The notes under the pieces were generated by a model that saw only the letters and a list, made by a program, of their open reading frames with translations, searched no databases and was not told where the DNA came from. The position numbers and the translations under genes were made by a program. A DNA stretch of 64,000 nt, taken from Saturnia japonica (taxonomy: Eukaryota; Arthropoda; Insecta; Lepidoptera; Saturniidae). This document shows positions 10,018 through 20,074 of the stretch, piece by piece. The stretch covers positions 4,995,288-5,059,287 of the forward strand of contig CM065324.1 of the NCBI GenBank assembly GCA_033032175.1, in the 5' to 3' direction. Positions within the stretch are counted from its first letter, which is position 1. The number at the start of each line of letters is the position of its first letter.

Positions 10018-13000
10018 TAATTGCACTACATGTTCTCCAGGCGAATCTAAACCACTGCGCCAGAGCTCAAGACCTATTGGTCCAGAGTATGGCGCAGTGG
10101 GCTATTCATATCGCCGTGGTCTCTGAGCCTTATTACATCCCACCCGGGGATAACTGGGTGGGAGACCTCAACGGCTCAGTGGCCTTAACATCAAGGGCAG
10201 CTGCAGGCTCCCCGCCCTTTGTCGTTGTCACAAAGGGTCGTGGAAGTGTAGCTGCTAACCACGGTGATATCACAGTGGTGGGGGTGTACGCACCCCCAAG
10301 TTGGAGTCTCGCCGACTTCCAGGTATTATTAGCTGAACTGGGTAACGTCGTCACCCGTAGCCACCCTCGCCCCGTGCTAGTGCTTGGGGACTTTAATGCT
10401 AAATCTGTAGCTTGGGGTTCCTCGACCACGGATACGAGAGGAGAGGAGCTAGAAGAGTAGGCCCTAACAACTGGCCTACCCGTCCTAAATAGAGGTCCAT
10501 TCCACACGTGCGTGCGACAGCAGGGTGGGTCCATAGTGGACATATCGTTCGCTAGCCCTGCCATAGCACGCCGTGTGCGGGACTGGAGAGTCCTTGAGGG
10601 GGTAGAGACGTTGTCGGACCATCGGTATATCCAGTTCGACGTCTCAGCCCAAGCCTCGGACAGTCCGGTCCTAGAAACCCCTAGTGAGGGCGGTCCGCGT
10701 TGGTCATTAAAACGCCTCAACGTGGAGGCGTTCAGCGTAGCCATCATTGGGCAAGCCTGGGATCTCGATGGGACTCCCAACAGGCCTGCCGATGTGGAGC
10801 AGGAGGCTGAACGGCTTCGAAGGGTTGTAACATGTGCCTGTGATGCAGCTATGCCTCGAGTGAAGCGTATACCCGCCAGACGCCAGGTGTATTGGTGGAG
10901 TACCGAGATAGCGCAGTTGCGCGATGCTTGTGTCTCGGCGAGACGCCGATATACCAGGCATAGACGGAGGCGAAGCCGAACACAAGATACGACTGCCCTG
11001 GAGGCAGAGCTATACGGAGGGTACAGAGCTGCCATAAAATCGCTCAAAGAGGCTATAGCCAGGGCGAAAGCCTTGGCTCGAGAACAACTACTGGAGACGC
11101 TCAGTCGGGATCTGTGGGGGCGCCCTTATCGCCTAGTGCGGAGCAAACTTCGCCCATGGGCCCCCCCGGTAACCCAGAGTCTCCAGCCTAGGTTTCTCGA
11201 GCAAGTTCTGGAAGCTCTGTTCCCAGTGGGGACAGAACATACCCCTCCGTCCATGGCTTCGCCTTTGGCGACCAACGTGGACGAGGATGGCGACGTACCC
11301 AAAGTGACCCGGGAAGAGCTGAGCCGAGCGGTGCGACGGCTTCAGTCGAAGCACACCGCTCTAGGACCCGACGGCATACCAGGCCGTGCATGGGTCCTGG
11401 CTCACGAAGTCCTCGAGTCCCGACTGATGAGACTCTTTACAGCGTGTTTTGAGCAGGGCCGATTTCCGCTGTGCTGGAATTTCCGGCTGGTCCTGCTCAA
11501 AAAGGAGGGGCGCCCAGTGGACACTCCATCCGCATTCCGCCTCATTGTGTTGCTGGACGAGGTGGGCAAACACATGGAGAGAGTTATTGCAGACCGCCTC
11601 GCCCACCACTTGACGGAAGTGGGGCCGGATTTAGCCGAAAACCAGTTTGGTTTTCGCCGAGGGCGCTCCACCATACACGCGATCACGCACGTGAAGAGTC
11701 TGACGGAGGATGCAATCACCCAGGGTGAAGTGATGCTGGCGGTGTCCCTGGACATCGCCAACGCGTTCAACACCCTGCCCTGGAGCAGCATACGAGAGGC
11801 GCTCCGGTACCATGGAGTGCCTCATTACCTCCGTCGCATCGTCGGAAATTATTTAAGACAGAGGACCATCACCTTCTCGGGTCCGGAAGGATAGAGTCGG
11901 CGAGACATGTCTAGCGGTGTTCCACAGGGGTCAGTGCTTGGCCCCATTTTGTGGAACATCGGCTATGACTGGGCGATACGCGGTGCGACCCTCAGCGGTG
12001 TCAGTGTCGTCTGCTATGCCGACGACACCCTTGTCACAGCGCGAGGGAAGACGCACCGCGATGCGACAATATTAGCTACAGCTGGGGTGGCTCAAGTCGT
12101 AGGTCGAATAAGGTATCTGGGACTAGAGGTGGGCCTAGGTAAATCCGAGGCCCTGTGTTTTCATGGACCTCGGAATGCACTACCGCAAGGGTCCCATATC
12201 GTAGTGGGAGGCGTCACCATCGGCATAGGGTCGACGATGAGGTACCTGGGCATCGTCCTCGATAGCCGATGGAGCTTCGTGGAACACTTCCGGCAGCTGA
12301 CGCCCCGACTCATGGGTACAGCAGGCGCACTTGCGCGGCTGTTGCCAAACCTTGGGGGGCCCGGTTCCGCTTGCCGGAAGCTATACCTGGGAGCCGTACG
12401 GTCGATGGCCCTATACGGGGTTCCAGTGTGGGCGGACAGCCTGATGGCCCGTCATCTCACATTCCTGCGTAAACCGCAGAGAGCGATGGCCGTCAGAGAT
12501 GTCCGAGGGTACCGTACGGTCTCGTTCGAAGCAGCCTCCCTATTGGCTGGATCTCCACCATGGGATCTCGAAGCGAGGACCATCGCGCTGCTGTTTAGAT
12601 GGCGCGAGGAGGCGCTGAGGCGGGGCGAGAGACCAACACCGCGAGAGATTGCGGCGTACAGGTAAGAGCTTCGCCAAAATCCCATGATGGAAGTGTGGGA
12701 CTTTCGACTTAGCCACCCTAGTTTTAGCGTGGCGACCGTGGAAGCCATCAGGCCAATTCTGGCTAGATGGCTCCGGAGGCGGCATGGCACCCTCACCTTC
12801 CGGCTGACGCAGGTACTCTCGGGACATGGCTGTTTCGGGAGTTACCTGTGTCGCATAGGCCGGGAGATCGCTCCTGGGTGCCATCATTGTGGCTGCGCAG
12901 AAGATACTGCGTAGCACACACTAGCTGTCTGTCCCGCATGGGACTCGCTGCGCCGCGACGTTGTTGTGACAATCGGCACCGATCTCTCGCTCCCGGCCGT

Positions 13001-13175
13001 GGTTCTGTCTATGGTCGAGAGCGAGAGCGGGTGGAACTCCGTCTCCTCGTTTTGCGAGCAAGTCATGCTTGCGAAAGAGGAGGCGGGGAGGGAGCGGGAG
13101 CGTAACACCTTGCTCCCCTCCTGCGGTCAACGAGCCAGGCGCCGGAGACCGCGTGATGATCTCCGGCCGCCTTAA
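10017..13175 (+). pseudogene. R1-clade LINE ORF2 (APE endonuclease-reverse transcriptase) with four in-frame stops
   Basis: A single frame of about 1052 codons ends at 13173-13175 and is interrupted by TAG 10458-10460, TAG 11892-11894, TAA 12663-12665 and TAG 12912-12914. The endonuclease motifs are visible in order: VLQANLNHC, VVSEPY, VLGDFNAKSVAWGS, SIVDISFAS and LSDHRYIQF. The RT part has ALGPDGIPG, NQFGFRRGRST, VSLDIANAFNT (motif A Asp), SSGVPQGSVLGP and the catalytic VVCYADDTLV. A CX2CX8HX4C knuckle follows (CHHCGCAEDTA, stop, HTLAVC). The stop positions correspond to Trp or Gln codons in my reading, so G-to-A or C-to-T changes suffice. There is no ATG at the 5' edge. The frame opens at ATA 10017-10019, which overlaps the ORF1 stop. 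Confidence 0.9.
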
Positions 13176-13506
13176 ATGGGTCTGTAGGTGGCGGACCTGG
13201 GCATGTGCGTCATCGCGTAAATGCAGGCCCGAGATGGAAGAGGCGCACTGGTGTTCGTGCGCTCTCCGAGGCTCGTTGGAGGTGCCGATTGCCTCCGACC
13301 GCGACGGGGCCCCGTGATAGGGCCACACCTGCCGGGTCGAGCGGATGATATGTGCAAGCAGTTCCCGCTCCCGGCCATCGGGTTGAGAAAACACCGTGAG
13401 GTTTTAGTCGGTAAGAGTCCGACATACCCCTCCCTTGAGCGGCCCGGCTCGGGAGGAGGATCCAATGCAGAATTTCCCCACGATAAAAAAAAAAAAAAAA
13501 AAAAAA

Positions 13507-13521
13507 ACAACAACCGTGTTG
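13507..13521 (+). repeat. Right target-site duplication of the R1-clade LINE
   Basis: An exact second copy of ACAACAACCGTGTTG directly after the poly-A run that starts at 13485. Confidence 0.9.
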
Positions 13522-13616
13522 CTGTTGAAAAATTATAGTTTTTGATATTTTATATCCTATCCAAACATAAATATTAAAGTTTAAAAATATATCCACAAAA
13601 TACTTTTTTTTTTGAA

Positions 13617-13682
13617 CTGACTATACTGTTAGCCTTAGAGGCCCTGAAGCCGCTGCGGCTTTTATAGTTTCACCGAACTTGG
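13617..13682 (-). repeat. Short (about 60 bp) dispersed motif, copy 1
   Basis: Read on the minus strand it gives AAGTTCGGTGAAACTATAAA, then GCCTCTAAGGCTAACAGTAT. The same motif recurs at 30855-30920, 35466-35530, 57788-57843 and 63325-63410. The terminal GGCTAACAGTATAG part is the best conserved. Confidence 0.65.
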
Positions 13683-14931
13683 ACCACAAAATACTTTTAC
13701 ATGAAATAATAAATATAAATACATATATCGATTTTTTTATGGCTATACTCGAATTATCTCGAGATATCATCATAATTTTATTGAATTTATTACATTAGTT
13801 TATCTCTTAACCGCAGACCTTATTGATGTCAGTGTGACCGTTTTTAGTACTTTCAGTACCAAATTGGTATAATTTTGGTATTTTTTGGTACAATTTAACA
13901 CTTAACAGTAAATTTTTGATCTTTTTAAGGATTACTATCTGGCAACAATATAGACTACCTATTAAAGTGCCACTATTTTCAGATTTAAAATTTATTGGTC
14001 CACAAATGGCTATTTACTCTGATAAATGTTATAAATAAGTTTCCGAACATAGATGATATTATCAAACAAGCTATTGAATAAGAATAACGTCAAATGAAGT
14101 ACGATCAAGAAGTACAAAACATTTTCTGTGGTGGTAGTAATATGAACAAATAATAATATAGAGCGGCTTTCGGCCAACATCAATTTCGAACCATGTTGAG
14201 CAATATTTTTGATACGAAAAAGGACCCAAAGTATAAAAATATCAGTAATTTTATAAAGTGCATAATATGTATTCCCATTTCCAATGCGCAATGTGAAATA
14301 ATAATTTCGCTAGTTATTATCATTATGACTAAATACAGAAATAGGTTTTTAACTAAGAACATATCTTGCATTCTCTTTTGCCACCTCACCAGATATAATT
14401 ACTATTATAATAAAATTAGTAATAATGATTATAGCATCGATTGAGAATAAACTGTTTCAACATTATAATGTTTTTTATTTTTATTAAATAAAACCAAAAA
14501 GTAGGTATAACACTGACGCAACACCTGGAATGCTGAAGTGAAGAAACAAGTCTTCTATAGCGTATGGTACACTAAACTTTGTCTCGAAAAATAACTTAAA
14601 ATAATGACCCTAACATGTTACTTGATTTTTAATAGAATTATATTTTTCATCTAGTATATTTTAGTACTAGCCAGACATTTTGATAGTATATTTAGTATAT
14701 TACATAATTTTGAAATGGTCACACTGATTGGTGTATTTGCAAACTTACTTCTGTGTATAAACTTAAAACCAGAAGAAAACGAAATGCTTGATAGTTGAAA
14801 CTAAAATACACATAATATCAAATAATAGTTCTATTATCTATGTATATTATGTTAATGCATCGAGAAAACATTTACATAGATACCTACATAATAAATAAAC
14901 TTATAATAAAACTAAACTCTGTATAATAATT
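13683..14931. other. Intergenic and promoter side of the Rpp25-like gene
   Basis: AT-rich sequence without recognised exons or element ends. The last few hundred bases before 14932 should contain the promoter of the RNase P p25-like gene. I cannot name a specific promoter element. Confidence 0.35.
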
Positions 14932-17900
14932 ATGGAAAACTATACCAAGGGTAAAAATGTCGAAGAAGAATTAGAAAGAGGCAAATTACCTTTCAAAAAT
15001 TTACCGGATAACTTTCTCTGGATGCAAGTAAGTTACTATCTAAATAAAAGCAATATGCAATTTTGTGTAATTTCTCTAGAGATTTCTAATGAGTATCTCT
15101 TTGCAAAACAGTATTTTATTATAGCCTAAAACGAGGTTTAGATATTTAGCAAAGTTATAGATATTGAACAATCTTTAAAATTTTTAATAAATGGTCTTAC
15201 TTTTTCCTGGTGATTAATAATTAGGCATGTTTTTCTTACATACTATAGAAATCATACATTCATTTATTGAATAAGAGTTTCACAGATTCTCCTTTTTCTT
15301 AAATCTGTGGAGTATTTAATGAATATAAAAAGTATATTATCAATCAGTTTTATATATGTATTACTATGCTTTAGCAAACAAGCTGAAAGTGGTTTAAAAA
15401 CATGTTGTCCAAAAACTCCTTTGTCTATTGTAGTGAAGATGACTTACAACTACTTGAGAAAATAAAAATGGTTTTTAGGTGAAAGGTGGTAGCAAAATGG
15501 GTAATTTAATATCACATGCATCTGGTATACTGGAAGATAAGGCAGCTTCCGTTATCATCTGGAGTGGTGCTGGTGTGGGTATTCCTAAAGCTATAACATG
15601 TGCAGAAATTTTAAAAAGACAATTTTCTATTGAATATCAAATAACAAAACTGATGTATAAAGTGTAAGTTTTATTTAAAAGATTTAACTAATTGTAGTAA
15701 AATCTATACCAACACCTGAATTGAAACAACACTTTCAAGTTATCAACATGCTTCAAACTCCACACACTAAGTGGTTATTTTAAGTTGCTGTGATCTCATA
15801 TTTATTAAAACAGTATTACAGATTTACTACTGTCAAAAATCATTATGCCTTTATGAAAAAGGCCAATTATATACACACATACATAGTTGTGCTGGGTTAT
15901 CGTTTTGAAAAAATGCTTTATCCCATGGGTTTAATATTAGTAAAATAAAGAATTTATATAATGTTTAATTAGATTTGAGGTAACCTATTAGAAAACTTTA
16001 TTCTCACTTTTGCAAACCTTGTGTGTTAATCTGTTTGTATCAAATGACAGTTTTAGTGTGCTGCACAAATAATTCTTTGAGTTAACGGTCAATAAATGTT
16101 TTACTTAGATTACATTTTTATAGATTGTGTGTATAATATAAGCTTTCTTGTTGAGTTGAGTGCAATACATTATTATTGTTTGCATGAATTGCCTCATTTT
16201 TATTTTATTTATTTATTTAGGATTCAACAACAGCCATTAAACAACGTATAAATAATAACAAATACGGGTAATAATATTAATGAACAACAAATTATAGCCA
16301 GTTTCAGCATGCATAAAATCAAATAAATTAATGATTAAAATTAAAATATACCTAAAATATTACTGATATTTTTACATTACTTACCATACTTTACAATACA
16401 TACATTATGCACCATACATAGAACAAATATAACCTAACTCAATTACTCAATAGAAAGAACTGTTTCAGTGTTGAAGAATATTGGGAACCTAAAATAGATG
16501 GTCTTGAAACTCTGGTTGTAAAACGACAAATCCCAGTTATACATATTATGCTATCCGTATGTGAAATTGCTGACACTGACCAACTTGGGTAAGTTATAAA
16601 GTTGTAGTAGGTACCTACAAACATATTATTGTTAGCAAATTTCCTGAACAACCCTAATGTAATTTAATGTTTCTTTTTTTAGTTTCTTGATAGTGTGTAA
16701 CTAAATTAACAAAACTATAGTCGACACATTTTAAACTGAGGCGTCAGGCAATAAATATCATTGACAGTAGGAATGTGCATTCAATGCAACCCTTTATTGA
16801 TACTTAGCTACCTGCGCACGCGTGGTCGATGCGTCATCGAGGCCTTCATTAGCGCCCTGACTCTTGATTGGTCATTACGAGTAAGGGTTGTTGTTTTTCT
16901 ATAAATATGAAATCTTTTGTTATGACACTAATTACATTACTTTCGCTTCGTTACGCAATAGCTCAATGTAGAATTTATTTTCTAACATGGTTTTGAAGAA
17001 ATAAAATGGTGACATAAAAGCTCAACTACGGCTGTAATTCACAATGTGTTCCTGTTTTTAAAAGAATTGAAAACTGACCCCGAGAAAAAAGCTGGCCTCA
17101 ATTTCAATAATCGTGTGTCAAGCTGGTTCTGGAAAGATTGGCTTTGTGCCTGAGGCAAAATTTATTTTCAAAGCCGTTAAGTCTAAGGATGCTGTCTACC
17201 ATACTGAATTGAATTGTGATACATATACAGCATGGTTTTCGGATTTATTAAATGTTCTTGAAGAACCTTCTGTTATAGTAATCGATAACGCCAGCTACCA
17301 CTCCATGCAATTAGAAAGGATACCCACATCATCAACAAACAAAAGTGATATTCAAGAATGGCTGGCATAGAAGAACATTCCTTTCTCGAATGTAGACAAG
17401 GGAATATTGTTAAGAAAAGTGAAGGAGAGCAATCCAAAAAAATATATGCCTTAGATCAGCTGGCATATGAAAGGGGTCACTGAGTGATAAGACTTCCTCC
17501 GTATCACTGTCAATCCCCATCAAACCCATCTGGGCTCAGTTCAAAGGAGAAGTTGCTGCAAAAAATCATACATTTTACATTGCTGATGTTGAAATTCTTC
17601 TCCACAATGCTATTGTTAAAGTTACTCAAGAAAACTGGGCCAAATGTGTGAGGCATGCTGAGGAGCTCCAGGATAAGGACTTAACGAAAACTATTTTAAG
17701 ATTTAAGAGATCAAGTACCACCTCTGATAATTAACCCACAGGAAAATGACTCAGATGGGGAAGATATGGATGAAGATTTTGGAAGAACTAAGAAATATCC
17801 CTAGAAAAGATAAAAACGGCCCTTTTCAGGGCCACATTACGATCTATATACAGTTTCTCTATGATTACGTCGAAACAAACATTTTATCTTATAAATTAAA

Positions 17901-18308
17901 AACTTTTATTTTCAGATGGTGTAAATTATTCCTATTAATACTTAACATAATTTAGTATATCGATAGTACCTATCTCTTTATCGATATGCACCTCTACAAT
18001 TCTTACGCTCATCACTACACCTCTCCATAAGGCCTGTAAGTGTGAGCGAGACAGACAGATAAATATGATTTATGACCCGAAGCCTCAGTTCATAATGCGT
18101 CGACTATATATATACATATTAACATAATTATACTTGACAAGTTTAAAACTCTACTAAGCATTCTGGTATAGTTCAATATTTTTTTGTAATTTTCAGGTAC
18201 CAAGCATTGTCAGGGAAAAAGTTTTGGCAAAAAGAACAACCCAATAATAACACTAAACACCAATCGTGTAAATATAAAAAACCTTCTAAATATATTAAAA
18301 AAAATTAA
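14932..18308 (+). CDS. RPP25L: RNase P/MRP subunit p25-like protein (Alba domain)
   Basis: Four exons join in phase with GT-AG introns: 14932-15027, 15479-15663, 16454-16588 and 18197-18308, giving 175 residues. Vertebrate p25 and p25-like proteins are about 160-200 residues. The protein starts MENYTKGKNVEEE and enters an Alba fold at VKGGSKMGNLISHA. This continues with VIIWSGAGVGIPKAITCAE and ILKRQFSIEYQITKLMYKV, the family's RNA-binding core (human paralogues have DGSKIRNL, SGSGRAAGKAVSCAEI and QLTKLRF at these places). Exon 3 gives WEPKIDGLETLVVKR and IPVIHIMLSV, and exon 4 begins GYQALSG, matching the family's GYQPPG. The tail is Lys-rich. The protein should bind the RNA of RNase P and MRP in the nucleus and nucleolus, working in tRNA 5' and rRNA processing. 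The donors are GTAAGT in all three introns. A DDE transposon occupies intron 3. Confidence 0.9.
16716..18108 (+). mobile_element. DDE transposon inside intron 3 of the Rpp25-like gene
   Basis: The left end TATAGTCGACACATTTTAAA and the right end, read inverted (TATAGTCGACGCATTATGAA), form imperfect TIRs of about 45 bp, both including ACTGAGGC. TA dinucleotides flank or overlap the ends. The interior encodes a degenerate transposase (17107-17734). The element lies wholly between exons 3 and 4 of the p25-like gene on the same strand. Confidence 0.75.
17107..17734 (+). pseudogene. Decayed DDE transposase fragment
   Basis: Readable pieces include GFVPEAKFIFKAVKSKDAVY, VIVIDNASYHSMQ (second acidic block), LPPYHCQ and, after a frameshift, IWAQFKGEVAAKNHTFYIAD and WAKCVRHAEELQDKD. 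This is the pattern of a widespread arthropod Tc1/mariner-like DDE transposase. The N-terminal DNA-binding part and first catalytic Asp block are absent. Near the third block the expected Glu seems to be Lys (CCC ATC AAA). TAG at 17368-17370 and frameshifts make it non-functional. Confidence 0.72.
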
Positions 18309-18371
18309 CTTACATACTTTGTATAGTATATTATTTTATTTTTGAACTAGCGTTGACACCTATTATCTTAA

Positions 18372-19172
18372 ACTAGCTGACCCGCGCAATTTCGTCTGCG
18401 TCACACGTAGAAAGAGCGACACATAAGAGAGAGAGAAAGAGAGGCTCGTAGGCAGAGACAAAAAACAATTGCCGTAGGCACCTACACCGTGTAATAGAAT
18501 CGAACTTTTTTTCGGAATGTACGCACTCATTCTATAGTCTAAAATCATATAAAACCATATAATATGAAATTTGATGAGCAAAAAAAAATTAGATAAAATA
18601 AATTAAATCGAATTGAAATAATTACAACAGCATAAGCGTGTTTGTGAATTTTTAGAACTGTGGTATCTCCTAAGATATTCATTGAAATCAATTGATGTAA
18701 AGGCCAATTTTTTCTAAAATTAAATACTTGTAAATTAAAATAACATATTTATTTCGATAAGGATTAATACCATGTTTATATAAAAACACCTTCGCAAATA
18801 ATGCACTATTTTATAACAAATTTTAGTACCATAAAAAAGGTCAACCTTAAAAGAGACATGCTGTCGCGGACTTTTTTGAGAACTTTTTAAGATAAACAAT
18901 TATGTCGCACATCGTTGTTGCGTAACTTTAACCATTTACCCAGCGCACGCGATGGAAACTTTCAAAAGGAATAAATTTTCCACGTTTTTACAACATTTTT
19001 CATTGATACTCCGCTCCTATTGGTCGTAGCGTGATGTTATATAGCCTATAGCCTTCCTTGATAAATGGGCTATCCGACGCTTAGATAGTTTTCCATTCGA
19101 ATCAATACTTCCTGAGATTAGTGCGTTCAACCAATCAAACTCTTTTCAGCTTTATATTATTACTATAATGGT
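18372..19172 (+). repeat. Dispersed ACTAGCTGACCCGCG repeat, near full length
   Basis: The repeat starts ACTAGCTGACCCGCGCAATT. It passes through TAGCGTGATGTTATATAGCC and AATGGGCTATCCGACGC, and ends around CAGCTTTATATTATTACTAT. The same modules appear in the split copy at 3272-6135, at 47470-47690, and inverted at 59212-59510. It has no coding capacity. Confidence 0.55.
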
Positions 19173-19326
19173 ATTCTTTTTTTTTTCAACTCCTAGCTAC
19201 AGAGCTAATATTATAAATTAAAATATTCCTGGTATTTCACACCATTTGACCCTCTATCTAGATGAGAATGAGATGATATACCCTAGCTTTTGTCACAAGT
19301 CACAGCCGTATACTATAGTCATAAGA

Positions 19327-19607
19327 TCGTGCTCGACCATCCTATGTTTTAGACGTTGGCGGGGACGAAGTAGCACGACACTACACTACACATTACACTA
19401 AAGTAAACAGCACGTTATCTCGACAGTGGTCTTGAAATAATTACCTGCAGTCGCTTGGTAGATAAACAAGCACTAGCCGTTTCTATGAATACGTAATACT
19501 GTTTACTTTAGTGTACTGTGACTTGCGCGCCTACATTACCCCGGGTATCGCCAATAGTACCTCGCCCCCGCCAACGTCTGTCGGAATTATAAGACGGTCG
19601 CGCACGA
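19327..19607. repeat. Foldback element with about 85-110 bp arms
   Basis: The left arm 19327-19410 (TCGTGCTCGACCATCC ... CACTAAAGTAAACAG) is the inverse of the right arm 19499-19607 (CTGTTTACTTTAGTG ... GACGGTCGCGCACGA). Both carry the CCCCGCCAACGT block in opposite orientation. A third copy of the arm sequence is at 290-455. Confidence 0.65.
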
Positions 19608-19699
19608 ACTTGTACGACTACAGTGTAGTAGTCTAGTAGTAAATCTATGGTCGCAGCCGATCTTGCCAAGACAATCTACAACTACGTGATTATGACGCA

Positions 19700-19865
19700 T
19701 AAGAATCAAAAGGCACAAAAGGTTAGTAAGGGATAAAAGGTAAATCATTGTAAAAAAAGAATCTGTTTCTAGCACAATTAAAACATTGTGGTCAGGTGAT
19801 CCATCCTCCAGGCCAAATTCACAAATAGAATGGTCCCTAATCCTTAATTTTGTCATATGAACAGG
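19700..19865 (-). mobile_element. Fragment of a non-LTR retrotransposon 3' region
   Basis: Minus-strand reading gives KLRIRDHSICEFGLEDGSPD followed by H, which resembles the Cys/His-containing tail of Jockey/CR1-type LINE polyproteins. Only this short piece is visible, next to the scaffold gap. It does not look like the missing end of the AMP-binding gene. Confidence 0.4.
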
Positions 19866-19974
19866 CGTGACCAATTCGGTAGCAACAAATGATGGAGATG
19901 ACACTTGTTAACATCTTTTAATTTGAAGAAACATGGTTTTAATATATTGGAAATCAGCTTTAAGACTAAATGGC

Positions 19975-20074
19975 NNNNNNNNNNNNNNNNNNNNNNNNNN
20001 NNNNNNNNNNNNNNNNNNNNNNNNNNNNNNNNNNNNNNNNNNNNNNNNNNNNNNNNNNNNNNNNNNNNNNNNNN
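19975..20074. other. Assembly gap of exactly 100 N
   Basis: A fixed 100-base N run. It truncates the last visible exon of the minus-strand AMP-binding gene, so the real missing length is unknown. Confidence 0.98.

Larger units (their letters stand above)
7489..13506 (+). mobile_element. Full-length R1-clade non-LTR retrotransposon
   Basis: This 6.0 kb GC-rich block in AT-rich surroundings has a 5' UTR (7489-7836), a gag-like ORF1, an ORF2 with apurinic-type endonuclease and reverse transcriptase, a 3' UTR (13176-13484) and 22-23 A's. It is bounded by identical 15-bp target duplications. The order APE, RT, then CCHC is that of the R1/TRAS/SART group. The target ACAACAACCGTGTTG is not the 28S rDNA R1 site or a telomeric repeat as far as I can judge, so it may be a dispersed or loosely specific member. 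Every ORF defect I found is a point stop, and both ORFs hold their frame throughout, which points to a fairly recent insertion. Confidence 0.92.

Noticed and set aside
19587..19904. Missing C-terminal exon of the AMP-binding gene just beyond the gap
   Set aside because: The reading resembles a LINE tail, not the HTGKLKRRE-type end seen in the second copy.
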